DNA of 64,000 nt from an uncultured Aeromonadaceae bacterium (GTDB taxonomy: Bacteria; Pseudomonadota; Gammaproteobacteria; Enterobacterales; Aeromonadaceae), in contig CAMFKP010000008.1 of NCBI GenBank assembly GCA_945957385.1, forward strand, positions 1 to 64,000. Reading direction: 5' to 3'. Both the position numbers and the translations under genes were made by a program. Shown piece by piece: positions 49,766 to 58,097 of the stretch (the stretch's first letter is position 1; the number at the start of each line of letters is the position of its first letter). The notes beneath the pieces were generated by a model, which searched no databases, had not been told where the DNA came from, and saw only the letters and a list, made by a program, of their open reading frames with translations.

Positions 49766-50263
49766 CTATCCTTGCGCGCGCTGGCGTAAAAAATCGAGCA
49801 CCGCGCTTTTGCCGATCACCAGACAAAGCCCGGCGACGATCAGCACGCAGGGCTCGGCCAGGTAGTGGATTATGCGGGATGGTGCGTAAGCCTGTTGTTG
49901 CACCAGTTCCCACAGCATCAGACCCTGGTTAGGCAGCTGTGACAGCCCCGAGATCAGGAAAAAACAGCCCAGCAAGCGATAGCCATTCAGTTGCGGTGCG
50001 CTGAGTGGGTCGGAGCCGGCGGGGAGATCGCGCAACACCTTCTGGCTGGCATGCCACAGCAGCCAGGCCATCAGCAGCCCGACCAGCAGCAACAGTGCAC
50101 CGCCGCCCAGATACCACAGCGGCGCCCTGGATGGATCGGATTCGGCGGAGCGCATGAAGCCGATGTATTGCATCCATAATTCGGGAATCACAATGACGAC
50201 GCGCAGCGCCACGTAGATTGCGAGCAGGCGAAAACAGATGGCCGTTACCAGTTTGCTGTGCAT
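49766..50263 (-). CDS. Multi-pass membrane protein, unknown family
   Basis: ATG 50263 lies six bases after AAGG, better than upstream ATG 50269. The 165 residues form four hydrophobic helices: about residues 7-25, 46-65, 92-112 and 128-150. A small cytosolic loop (HASQKVLRDLPAGSDPLSAPQL) separates helices 2 and 3. No family is recognised. The GC content is still high here, and the AT-rich accessory patch begins just beyond. Confidence 0.65.
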   Translation of the reverse strand: MHSKLVTAICFRLLAIYVALRVVIVIPELWMQYIGFMRSAESDPSRAPLWYLGGGALLLLVGLLMAWLLWHASQKVLRDLPAGSDPLSAPQLNGYRLLGCFFLISGLSQLPNQGLMLWELVQQQAYAPSRIIHYLAEPCVLIVAGLCLVIGKSAVLDFLRQRAQG

Positions 50264-50405
50264 ATACATCCTTGTTGTTGCCGCTAGGCGTGAAATTCGA
50301 AACAGTGGCATAGTTTTTAAATTGAATGTGCTACCACTTCGTCAGGCTAAATAACCGATTGCGTGCAAGTGGCTATATGGTCTCATTTCATGACGAGTCG
50401 TCATG

Positions 50406-50969
50406 TTATTTAAAATTGGGCAGGGCGTTATTTAACCAGCAGTTCAGCAGCGCGTTGAATTCGTGTTCCAGTGCCGCATTATCACATGTCAGCTGTTTTA
50501 CCCGGCTTTCGGCCGGGGTATACCATTTCATTACCAGGCTCAGCACCGTTGTCATCAGCACGGCAAACAACACCGGATAACCGGTTTGGTAATAGAGGGT
50601 AAAAAACGCCGCGGCGGCGCCGACATATAACAACAGCAGATTCAGCAGTGACGAATACATATTAATGCGCACTATCGGTTTTAATGCGGCAATATCCTGG
50701 TGGTGCGTGATTTTCGGTGTGGCCTGATAAAAGCGATCCAGCAGGATTTTATTATACAGCGTCAGCAACAGCGCGGTACCGGCACAGCATGACAGCACCT
50801 CAAACGCGACGGCCTTGAATGCGGAACACCAGGCGATCTCGGCACCGGAATAGACATAATAAAAACAGGCGGCGTAAATAAGTAACATCACCACCGCTAC
50901 GATGTTGGCGACCGGTTTATTACACCGGCGCTCTGAATTGTGCTCGCCGGGGGAGGGTGACGCGTCCAT
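50406..50969 (-). CDS. Membrane protein, unknown family
   Basis: The 187-residue protein has about four hydrophobic helices (residues 22-43, 55-72, 102-122, 127-147) and a hydrophilic C-terminal tail (AESRVKQLTCDNAALEHEFNALLNCWLNNALPNF). Lower GC content and a REP palindrome about 210 bases before its start mark it as accessory. I find no family or catalytic motif. Confidence 0.6.
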   Translation of the reverse strand: MDASPSPGEHNSERRCNKPVANIVAVVMLLIYAACFYYVYSGAEIAWCSAFKAVAFEVLSCCAGTALLLTLYNKILLDRFYQATPKITHHQDIAALKPIVRINMYSSLLNLLLLYVGAAAAFFTLYYQTGYPVLFAVLMTTVLSLVMKWYTPAESRVKQLTCDNAALEHEFNALLNCWLNNALPNFK

Positions 50970-51184
50970 ACGTGCTCCTTATTTCAGTGGTGATGTGCGG
51001 CTGTTTTTTCAAAGTCAATGACGGCGCTGATACAGCGCATCATAAATAAGCGAGAGATTATCCATGGTGAGTACCAGTATTGTTAAGTAATAGGTTGCGC
51101 GATTGGCGTAATATTCTCGAAAAAAGCATCTGCTCCAATATGGACCTACCTGGCATATGAATAATTCACTCTGGCGACTTTGTC

Positions 51185-51210
51185 GGCGCAATACGCTACG
51201 CTATTGTGCC
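51185..51210. repeat. REP-like palindrome (GGCGCAATA family)
   Basis: GGCGCAATA and TATTGTGCC flank CGCTACGC, one base off a perfect palindrome. The same unit recurs at 52337-52362 and 52529-52554. Confidence 0.8.
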
Positions 51211-51235
51211 CTGCGGTCTTGTTTTACCTAAGTTT

Positions 51236-51565
51236 TTATTCACTTAACTCTATATTCACCCAACGCAACACGAATCCGATATTGGATAAAATGTTTTTAG
51301 CGTGGTTTAAGAAATCCTCTCCCTGAGTGTCTGGTGCATATTTACAGACGATAGCAATGACCGGCGTTTTGTTCATTGCCTCAGGGTAAGCCTCGTAGAG
51401 CTCGCCACTCTCTATGAAAGATAAATAATTGTTTAATTTCTCTTGGAGTTTAACTAAATGATCCGTGACGCCCCACTCAAGATGGTCACTGATGGTAAGA
51501 ATAATTTCATTCTTAATTAAATCCATCCCGATGAAGTCGACAACCCTGTTCTGGTCGATGCTCAT
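51236..51565 (-). CDS. DUF6572 domain protein
   Basis: From ATG 51565 the 109 residues begin MSIDQNRVVDFIGMDL, the recognisable DUF6572 start, followed by LTISDHLEWGVTDHLVKLQEKLNNYLSFI. Function is unknown; such proteins often sit near polymorphic toxin or immunity genes, but none is seen beside this one. It is AT-rich relative to the backbone, and an ATG at 51601 would add 12 residues unlike the family. Confidence 0.7.
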   Translation of the reverse strand: MSIDQNRVVDFIGMDLIKNEIILTISDHLEWGVTDHLVKLQEKLNNYLSFIESGELYEAYPEAMNKTPVIAIVCKYAPDTQGEDFLNHAKNILSNIGFVLRWVNIELSE

Positions 51566-51756
51566 GGCTTTCCTTGTCGTTGTGTCTTCAAATAGCGTCA
51601 ATAGGTTGGATTGAATAACATTAAGTTTAATGTTTGCTGAGGTCGTTTAATATCGATGTGCTTTTTATTCTCGGTAAACGTTAGGCTTCGCCAGCTCAGT
51701 CACGAGTTATTGCACGGTCCATAAATAGCGTCACGTGGTGTTATATGGATGCTTTT

Positions 51757-52314
51757 TTAGTTATAACCTAGTAGCTTGGGTATTATCGTTATCGCTGTGC
51801 CAACCAATACATCTCTAGATATTGATTTTGTTTCACTAAACAGACCTCTTATTGAAGCAATAAAGGACTCTTTTTCTGTTAATGTCGCATCTTCAAAAGT
51901 TTTATTTAAATGAGAAAAAGATTTTGACGTTAAACGGTAGCCTTTGTATGGGATTAGTACGATTAATCCTTCGTCCTTCAAAAATTCTAAAGTGCTTTTG
52001 TAAATAGATAGTTGTCTGTCTTTATCTTCATGCTCAGCATTTTTAAGGGTTTTTAATCTTGAGCTAATTTCATCAAGATTTTTTTGGTCATTATAATCCC
52101 ATTTTGCCAATTCTGGACTTGCTTCATGAATTATTTTCGATAGTTCACTGGAATTCTTTAATGAATTATATTCTCGAATTTCATCATGTTTATCAAACTG
52201 CAGATGCATTGTGATTATTTCATCTTGGTTGATATACTTTGGGATTGGGAATGTGGAATAGAGTTCTTCAAATATTTTTGCTGTGTAAATGCTAAACTGT
52301 TCAATGTTATTCAT
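51757..52314 (-). CDS. Hypothetical protein, AT-rich accessory gene
   Basis: ATG 52314 gives 185 residues, mostly charged helices: MNNIEQFSIYTAKIFEELYSTFPIPKYI, an internal QLSIYKSTLEFLKDEGLIVLIPYKGYRLT that looks like a winged-helix, and a hydrophobic C-terminus (VGTAITIIPKLLGYN). The helix-turn-helix look and the tail that may touch a membrane are only impressions. A REP palindrome lies just upstream. No function is assigned. Confidence 0.6.
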   Translation of the reverse strand: MNNIEQFSIYTAKIFEELYSTFPIPKYINQDEIITMHLQFDKHDEIREYNSLKNSSELSKIIHEASPELAKWDYNDQKNLDEISSRLKTLKNAEHEDKDRQLSIYKSTLEFLKDEGLIVLIPYKGYRLTSKSFSHLNKTFEDATLTEKESFIASIRGLFSETKSISRDVLVGTAITIIPKLLGYN

Positions 52315-52336
52315 GCTGCCCCAAAAAAACAAGTAG

Positions 52337-52362
52337 GGCGCAATAGCAAAGCTTATTGCGCC
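52337..52362. repeat. REP-like palindrome (GGCGCAATA family)
   Basis: GGCGCAATA and TATTGCGCC are perfect 9-bp arms around GCAAAGCT, preceded by AAGTAG. It lies 22 bases upstream of the start of the hypothetical gene at 51757-52314. Confidence 0.8.
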
Positions 52363-52528
52363 ATATTTAAAAATGACCATGCTATGTCGGCATAATTAAA
52401 CTTCTGTAACAGCAAGAAATTATTATGTCTACTTCGCAGACGAACGGAAAATATAATATCTACTCACGGTGTTATCGATAGAATATGGTTGTTTGTGGTT
52501 AATTACTGGTGCTTCCATTATTTTGTCC

Positions 52529-52554
52529 GGCGCAATACGCTACGCTATTGCGCC
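52529..52554. repeat. REP-like palindrome (GGCGCAATA family)
   Basis: Perfect 9-bp arms GGCGCAATA and TATTGCGCC enclose CGCTACGC, followed by CTACGG. It is the best preserved member of this family here. Confidence 0.85.
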
Positions 52555-52698
52555 CTACGGATATTGTTTCATATGACTAATTTTAGCGACCGGTTGTTGC
52601 GAAGTGCTCTAGCAGCCGATTCCAACAGTCTCTTCTGGCGTGGAGCTGACCAACTGGCATGGCTACCGCACGGGCTTGTGGCTGCCTGAGGGCCATTG

Positions 52699-52741
52699 GC
52701 GCAAGGTGCCTGTCAGTGCCAACAGGCACCTTGCGCTTTTT
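52699..52741 (+). terminator. Terminator-like hairpin within the gene-tail remnant
   Basis: GCGCAAGGTGCCTGT and ACAGGCACCTTGCGC form a 15-bp perfect stem with an eight-base loop, followed by TTTTT. It may have ended a lost gene. The coding tail PVSANRHLALFESLG overlaps it. Confidence 0.65.
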
Positions 52742-52759
52742 GAGTCCTTAGGCTAGCGC
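52708..52759 (+). repeat. 52-bp element, copy B
   Basis: It matches the reverse complement of 845-896 at 49 of 52 positions. The differences are synonymous in the shared frame, so it was probably once coding. Homology weakens further on, with a TTGGCGG segment also shared after a small gap. Confidence 0.75.
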
Positions 52760-52868
52760 AGTTGGCGGCGACTGCCTATCACCGTCGTACAAAGAGTGGG
52801 CGCGGATCAAGCTTTGCACTGCGCACCACACACCACACAACAGTGCTTGCCTTCAGTTCGTCATGTTG

Positions 52869-52886
52869 GTGTCAATTGAGTGTCAC
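52869..52886 (+). promoter_or_regulatory. Pho-box-like site upstream of the metallophosphoesterase gene
   Basis: GTGTCAA-TTGA-GTGTCAC has 7-4-7 spacing, with half-sites matching CTGTCAT at 5 and CTGTCAC at 6 of 7 positions. It lies 56 bases before the start of the phosphoesterase gene, a distance like that of the pstC and phoB boxes. Confidence 0.6.
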
Positions 52887-52941
52887 ATTCGCTCAATAGA
52901 GTCCCTGCTCCAGATTCATAACAGAACTGAGGGCGTAGGGC

Positions 52942-54711
52942 ATGGGATGCAAGGCGGTAGTATCAGCGTTGGCGGCGAGTCTGTTGCTGGCGGCGTGTGG
53001 GGGAGATGATCACTCCAAGGTTGAGTCCGGGCCGGTGCGCATCGGGGTGATCAGCGATGTGCATGTGTTCGATGCGGTGAAACTCGGCGGCGTGCCGGGC
53101 CAGCCGGCGTATGAGGAGGCCATCGGCAAGGATCGCAAGGCGTTCCTGCAGAGCCAGGCGCTGCTGCAGGCGGCACTGGATCGGCTGGTGGCGGCGGGCA
53201 ATCAGATCATTCTGATCACCGGCGATCTGACCAAGGATGGCGAGCAGTTCTCCCACGAGGCGCTGCGCGAGGCGATTGCCAAGGTGCAGGCCAAGGGCGT
53301 CAAGGTGCTGCTGATCCCCGGCAACCACGATATGAATAACCCCTATGGCCGCCATGGCGCCATCTACCTGGAGCAGAACAGCCAGGGGGCCGAGGTGGGA
53401 GCGGTGGCGCCGTATATGGAACACACCGATGGCACGCCGCGCTTCGATATGCCGACCTTCGACCGCTTCTATGCCGAGTTCGGCTTCAACGATGCGGTGG
53501 CGCGCGACAGCCATTCGTTCTCGTATGTCAGCGAGCCGGTGCCGGGACTGTGGGTGATGGCGCTGGATCTGGCCAACAGCTCGTTGCCGGCGGCGGCCAG
53601 CAACTGGTCGACCCCGGCGGGGCTGCAGGATTACCCGCCAACCGGCGGTTCGCTGCTGGCGCCGCAGCGGGCGCAGACGCTGGCCTGGGCCAAGGCGATG
53701 GCCGCCCAGGCCAAGGCCGAGGGCAAGGTGTTGCTGACGATGAGCCACTTCGGCGGCATCGAACACTTTACCGGCCAGAACCTGCTGATCCCCGATTATG
53801 TGCTGGATGGCGCCGGCAAGGCCTCCTACCTGCAGGGGCTGACATCGACGCCGTACCGCGAGACGTTTACCGCCGCCGATGGCAGCCAGGGCAGCCTGAC
53901 CTATCAAAGCAGCAGCGAATACGTGTCGCGGCTGCTGGCCGATGCCGGCATTCACCTGCTGCTGACCGGCCACTTCCACGCCAACGATATCGCGCGCCGT
54001 GATTACGGCAATGGTAACTACCTGATCGACATCGAGACCGGGGCGACGGTGAGCTATCCGGCCAGCTATCGCCAGCTGACGCTGGATCTGGCCGCCAAGA
54101 CGCTGGAGGTCGCCACCGATACCCAGGCGGTACAGGGCGCCGTGCCCGAGGCCGATCTGGAAGGGCTGGTGGATGGCATGGCTGGCAACCTGCTGGACGC
54201 GCTGGGACTGGAGGTGCCGCCATCGCTGGCGACGCTGCTCAACAGCCTGTTGCTCAAGCGTCCGCTGTGGAACCTGATGACCGATCTCTATCTGGTTGGC
54301 CAGGGGCTGGATCCGCAGGTCGATCAGGCGCTGGGTGAGGCGGCGATGCTGGCGGCGCTGCCGGCGGGGGTGAAACAGCCCGAGCTGCAACAGATGACGC
54401 TGACGACGTTGATCGCCAGCCTGCTCAAGGCGCACTACGCCGGTGATGAGGGCAGCAATCCGGCGCTCGGTGCCAGCCAGCGCTTTGCCATCGGCTGGCT
54501 GACCCAGGTGAAGGCGAGCCAGTTGCAGGCGCTGCTGACCGCCCAGGTCACGGCACTGCAGTTGCAGGATCAGGTGCCGGCCAGCGTGCTGGCGCAGTTT
54601 AGCCAGATGGTGCCGCTGGTGGGCCTGGTGGGCTATGGCATGGTCAACGACCCGACGCCGGATCGCAATGTGCACATCGATCTGACCAGCGGCAAGCTTG
54701 AGGCGCGCTGA
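52942..54711 (+). CDS. Lipoprotein metallophosphoesterase
   Basis: The 589-residue protein has a short lipoprotein signal (SALAASLLLAACGG, lipobox LAAC) and a calcineurin-type phosphoesterase: SDVHVFD, GDLTKDG, PGNHDM, a histidine near SHFGG and GHFHANDI. The remaining 220 residues, from about 370, form a helical domain of unknown role with LLNSLLLKRPLWNLMTDL. The exposed enzyme probably hydrolyses phosphodiesters or phosphomonoesters outside the inner membrane. A Pho-box-like site upstream suggests a phosphate-starvation role. Confidence 0.88.
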   Translation: MGCKAVVSALAASLLLAACGGDDHSKVESGPVRIGVISDVHVFDAVKLGGVPGQPAYEEAIGKDRKAFLQSQALLQAALDRLVAAGNQIILITGDLTKDGEQFSHEALREAIAKVQAKGVKVLLIPGNHDMNNPYGRHGAIYLEQNSQGAEVGAVAPYMEHTDGTPRFDMPTFDRFYAEFGFNDAVARDSHSFSYVSEPVPGLWVMALDLANSSLPAAASNWSTPAGLQDYPPTGGSLLAPQRAQTLAWAKAMAAQAKAEGKVLLTMSHFGGIEHFTGQNLLIPDYVLDGAGKASYLQGLTSTPYRETFTAADGSQGSLTYQSSSEYVSRLLADAGIHLLLTGHFHANDIARRDYGNGNYLIDIETGATVSYPASYRQLTLDLAAKTLEVATDTQAVQGAVPEADLEGLVDGMAGNLLDALGLEVPPSLATLLNSLLLKRPLWNLMTDLYLVGQGLDPQVDQALGEAAMLAALPAGVKQPELQQMTLTTLIASLLKAHYAGDEGSNPALGASQRFAIGWLTQVKASQLQALLTAQVTALQLQDQVPASVLAQFSQMVPLVGLVGYGMVNDPTPDRNVHIDLTSGKLEAR

Positions 54712-54748
54712 GGCGAGCGCAGGCTGTCAGCCGGCAGGACAAGAGGAC

Positions 54749-54775
54749 GGCACGCCAGCGCTCATCTGGCGTGCC
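54749..54775. terminator. Hairpin between phosphoesterase and oxidoreductase genes
   Basis: GGCACGCCAG and CTGGCGTGCC form a perfect 10-bp stem around seven bases. It lies between the stop codons of converging genes and may serve both; no clear T-run follows. Confidence 0.7.
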
Positions 54776-54783
54776 GCTCTGGC

Positions 54784-56187
54784 TCAGGACTCGAAACCGA
54801 GCCCCAGCTTGTCCATGGTCTGCAAGAACCAGTCGCGCTGGCCCTGGTTGTGGTCTGAACAATCCAGCCGCCACTGCATCAGGCGGATCGCCGGGTAGGC
54901 GATGGGCTCCGGCGGGAACGGCAGCGTCGGCTGGCGTACCATCTGCAACCGGGTGCGCTCGGTATCCAGGCCATGCACCAGATCCAGCAGCACATTGCCG
55001 GCAAAGCGGCTGGCGCCGACGCCGAGGCCGGTAAAGCCGGCGGCGTGGGCCACCTTGCCGCGGTAGGCGCTGCCGAAGAAGGCGCAGAAGCGGGTACAGA
55101 TGTCGATAGCGCCACCCCAGGCATGGCTGAATCTCAGCCCGGCCAGCTGCGGGAAGGTGGTGAAGAAGTGGCTGGCCAGCTTCTGGAACGACGCGTGGCT
55201 GTGCTCGTACTCCTCACGCACCTGGCCGCCGAAGTGGTACAGGGCATCGTAACCGCCGAACAGGATGCGGTTGTCACGGGTGATGCGGTAGTAGTGGAAC
55301 TGGTTGGCCATATCGGCCAGCCCCTGACGGTGCTGCCAGCCGATGGCGGCCAGTTGCGCGGCGCTCAACGGCTCGGTCATCAGTGCGAAGTCGTAGACCG
55401 GAATCGTGTGCAGCCGGTAACGCTTGAGCAGTGACGGAAAGACGTTGGTCGCCAGGATCACCCGTGCCGCATCGACGGTGCCGTGAGGGGTGACGACGCC
55501 GATGCGCCCGCCGCCGAGACGGCGCAGGCGCTCGACCGGGCTCGACTCATGAATGACGACACCGAGCCGCTGGGCCAGCTGGCCAAGGCCGACCACCAAC
55601 TTGGCTGGATTGAGCATGGCGGTGTCGGTGCCATCCCAGTGACCGGCGAGGAAGGTCGGCGAGTTGACCTCGGCACGCACCTGCGCCTGATCGAGGAAAC
55701 CGTCGCCACGCAGCTCATCCACCTGATGGGGTTCGACCGCCACCACCAGCTCGCCGGTACGCTCGAAATCGCAGTCGATCTGGTACTTCTCCAGCGTTGC
55801 CTGCATCTCGTCGAGGTTGGCGATCCCCATGCGATACAGGGTGTCGTACTCCTCGGGCCAGCGGCGCTGGCCGTTCTTCTCACCGTGGGTCAGGCTGGCC
55901 TCGCAGAAGCCGCCGTTGCGCCCGGAGGCGGCCCAGCCCAGCTGGCGGGCCTCCAGCAGCATCACCTGGCTGTCGGGAAAGCGCTCCTTGGCCAGTACGG
56001 CACTCCACAGGCCGACCAGGCCGCCGCCGACGATCACCAGATCGCTGCGGCCATCGCCCCCTAGGCGCGGGTAGCGTGGGCGCTCCGGCAGCGCATCCAG
56101 CCAGTAGGGGGCGTGGCGGGTGTCGGCGAGTGCCGCACGGATGGTCTGTTCCGGGGGTAATTGACGTTCAAACACCGTCTGTAACAT
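54784..56187 (-). CDS. FAD-dependent amine oxidoreductase (DAO family, PuuB-like)
   Basis: ATG 56187 (AGGAG upstream) gives 467 residues. A dinucleotide-binding motif VIVGGGLVGLWSA lies near residue 50, and AASGRNGGFCE is the FAD-contact segment of the DAO family. The C-terminal part has AGFTGLGVGASRFAGN, and YYRITRDNRILFGGYD is shared with gamma-glutamylputrescine oxidase. The 35-residue N-terminal extension is unusual. It follows a putrescine-type binding protein gene on the same strand by 11 bases, so amine catabolism is likely. Confidence 0.8.
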   Translation of the reverse strand: MLQTVFERQLPPEQTIRAALADTRHAPYWLDALPERPRYPRLGGDGRSDLVIVGGGLVGLWSAVLAKERFPDSQVMLLEARQLGWAASGRNGGFCEASLTHGEKNGQRRWPEEYDTLYRMGIANLDEMQATLEKYQIDCDFERTGELVVAVEPHQVDELRGDGFLDQAQVRAEVNSPTFLAGHWDGTDTAMLNPAKLVVGLGQLAQRLGVVIHESSPVERLRRLGGGRIGVVTPHGTVDAARVILATNVFPSLLKRYRLHTIPVYDFALMTEPLSAAQLAAIGWQHRQGLADMANQFHYYRITRDNRILFGGYDALYHFGGQVREEYEHSHASFQKLASHFFTTFPQLAGLRFSHAWGGAIDICTRFCAFFGSAYRGKVAHAAGFTGLGVGASRFAGNVLLDLVHGLDTERTRLQMVRQPTLPFPPEPIAYPAIRLMQWRLDCSDHNQGQRDWFLQTMDKLGLGFES

Positions 56188-56198
56188 AACAACTCCTG

Positions 56199-57299
56199 TT
56201 ATTTTCCTGTCATCACCTTGGTCCACTCGCGGGTGATTACCCGGGTGATCTTCTGTGGCAGCACCTGCTGGGCGAACATCTTCGGCTTCATCGCGTCGCC
56301 GTAGTAGATGTTCGGATTGTCGCGGATGCTCTGGTCGACCAGCGGCGTGGCGGCGGCATTGGCGTTGGCATACGAGACATAGTTGGTGATCTTGGCAATC
56401 ACCTCGGGGCGCAGCAGGTAGTTGATGAAGGCGTGAGCATTACCGGGATGACGGGCATCGCTGGGGATCACCAGCATGTCGTAGAACACATCGCTGCCTT
56501 CGCGCGGGATCACGTAGTTGACGTGCACCTGGTTACCGGACTCCTGGGCGCGGCTGGCGGCCTGCATCACGTCGCCGGACCAGCCGATGGCGACACAGAT
56601 GTCGCCGTTGGCCAGATCATTGATGTACTGGGACGAATTGAAGTAGGTGATATAGGGGCGCAGCTTGGCCAGCATGGCACTGGCCTCCTTGTAATCCTGC
56701 GGATCCTGGGAGTTGGGGTTGCGCCCCAGGTAGCGCAGCGCGACGGTAAACAGATCGGTCGGTGAATTGAGGAATGCGACGCCGCACTGGTGCAGCTTGG
56801 CCAGGTTCTCCGGCTTGAACACCGCATCCCAGCTGTTCATCTGGAAATCCTTGCCCATCACGGCGGCGACCTTGTCAACGTTGTAGCCGATGCCGGTGGT
56901 GCCGCCCAGATACGGGATGGCGTGAGCATTATCCGGATCTTTTTCCTGCAGCAGCTTGAGTACCGCCGGATCCAGGTTGCCGAGGTTGCTCAGCTGGGAT
57001 TTGTCCAGCTTCTGGAAGATGCCGGCATTGAGCTGGCGCCCCAGATAATCCGAACTGGGCACCACCAGATCGAAGCCGGTATTGCCGGAGAACAGCTTGG
57101 CCTCCAGTACCTCGTTGCTGTCGAACACGTCATACACCACCTTGATGCCGGTCTCTTTTTCGAAGTTGGCGATGGTGTCCTTGGCGATGTAGTCGTTCCA
57201 GTTGTAGACGTGGAGGATTTTATCCTCGCTGGCTCCGGCCGGGAACGCCCAGGCGGCCAGCAGGCTGGCGACGCCGATGCACACTTGTCTCTTGTCCAT
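56199..57299 (-). CDS. Putrescine/polyamine-type periplasmic binding protein
   Basis: From ATG 57299 the 366-residue protein has a signal peptide ending in PAGASE, then HVYNWNDYIAKDTI at the start of the mature domain. FDLVVPSSDYLGRQLNAGIF, AIPYLGGTTGIGYN and the W/D residues of SGDVMQAA are PotF landmarks. It captures polyamines for an ABC importer; permease and ATPase genes are not nearby. It is the first gene of a two-gene operon with the oxidoreductase. RBS GGAG is 9-12 bases upstream. Confidence 0.9.
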   Translation of the reverse strand: MDKRQVCIGVASLLAAWAFPAGASEDKILHVYNWNDYIAKDTIANFEKETGIKVVYDVFDSNEVLEAKLFSGNTGFDLVVPSSDYLGRQLNAGIFQKLDKSQLSNLGNLDPAVLKLLQEKDPDNAHAIPYLGGTTGIGYNVDKVAAVMGKDFQMNSWDAVFKPENLAKLHQCGVAFLNSPTDLFTVALRYLGRNPNSQDPQDYKEASAMLAKLRPYITYFNSSQYINDLANGDICVAIGWSGDVMQAASRAQESGNQVHVNYVIPREGSDVFYDMLVIPSDARHPGNAHAFINYLLRPEVIAKITNYVSYANANAAATPLVDQSIRDNPNIYYGDAMKPKMFAQQVLPQKITRVITREWTKVMTGK

Positions 57300-58097
57300 A
57301 ACCTTGATCTCCTTGGCATTGCACTGGGGTGAGCCACGCGCTTGGCGTGGTCTCGTCGCTAGCGACCCCGCGGCGAAACACAGGCCATGCCGGCACCGGC
57401 GGTGCGGTTGGCTGGGTTTCGCCTCAGGGTCGGAACAGGGAGGGCATGGGCAGTCATGGACTACGCAGCCGGCACGGCAGTCAGGCTGCCGAAAAAAGAG
57501 GGTTGTGCCGCGGTGAGGGGCGCCGAGGATGTCAGGGGCGACCGCCTGCGATGCAGGTGCCGAGGAGACCAGGCTGACGCACGCGTGCAGCCGTTTGAGT
57601 AGGCGGTCGCAAACCGCGCGCATCATGGGACACATAGGCACGCGCTCCTGCGTAGGCTCAGTGCCGGGCTGGAGCGACGGGCGTTGTTCTTCGGTCGGTT
57701 GACGTCTGACATAAGGTTACCGTTGCACACTGTATCGAAGCGGGATGGGCCCGCGTATCGGCGCGTTTGCGGCTGGCCTGTGTTGCCAGAACCGGAAACA
57801 GCTCGCTTGGGCTTCATCAAGCAACCGCTGTGCCAGCTGGCGGATTCGGCCTTTGGTACGTCTGTACTCGGGCCGTGGTCTGCCGCTGGCAGCGATGGTG
57901 ACGGGCGGTGGGGGCGGCCAGGGCCATGCCCAATCAGCACCAGAGCGGGGAAGGTGGCACCGAATGTTGTCGTCATACTGCACCATGACAAGGCAAGGCG
58001 ACACGGGCGACACCTGCGGTGCGGCGGAGCTATAAACGGGTGATGTCAGATGTGCAAACTGCCCGCGCTGTCTGGCGCGGGCGGGGGCTGGGCAAGA
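57300..58097. other. Long gene-free stretch between the binding protein and the next gene
   Basis: About 800 bases hold no frame I can support on either strand. Composition is GC-rich and irregular. The promoter of the binding-protein operon must lie at its left end. A GC-rich hairpin, GCCCGCGC/GCGCGGGC at 58061-58082, sits just after the stop of the minus-strand gene and may be its terminator. Confidence 0.5.

Larger units (their letters stand above)
52315..52941. other. Gene-free stretch with REP elements, a gene-tail remnant and a Pho-box-like site
   Basis: No intact gene is seen. It contains two REP palindromes (52337-52362 and 52529-52554), copy B of the 52-bp element inside a frame of 47 codons that ends at TAG 52754-52756, a 15-bp hairpin with a T-run at 52699-52741, and the Pho-box-like pair upstream of the phosphoesterase gene. 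Reading that frame gives GVELTNWHGYRTGLWLPEGHW, of no family I know. Confidence 0.6.

Noticed and set aside
52963-54675. Minus-strand open frame opposite the phosphoesterase, about 570 codons
   Set aside because: The + strand has the full set of metallophosphoesterase motifs and a lipobox; the antisense product is a low-complexity artefact of GC-rich coding.
57623-57991. Open frame of 122 codons in the gap before the solute-binding-like gene
   Set aside because: No ribosome site, no domain and irregular residue composition; I saw no support for a gene.
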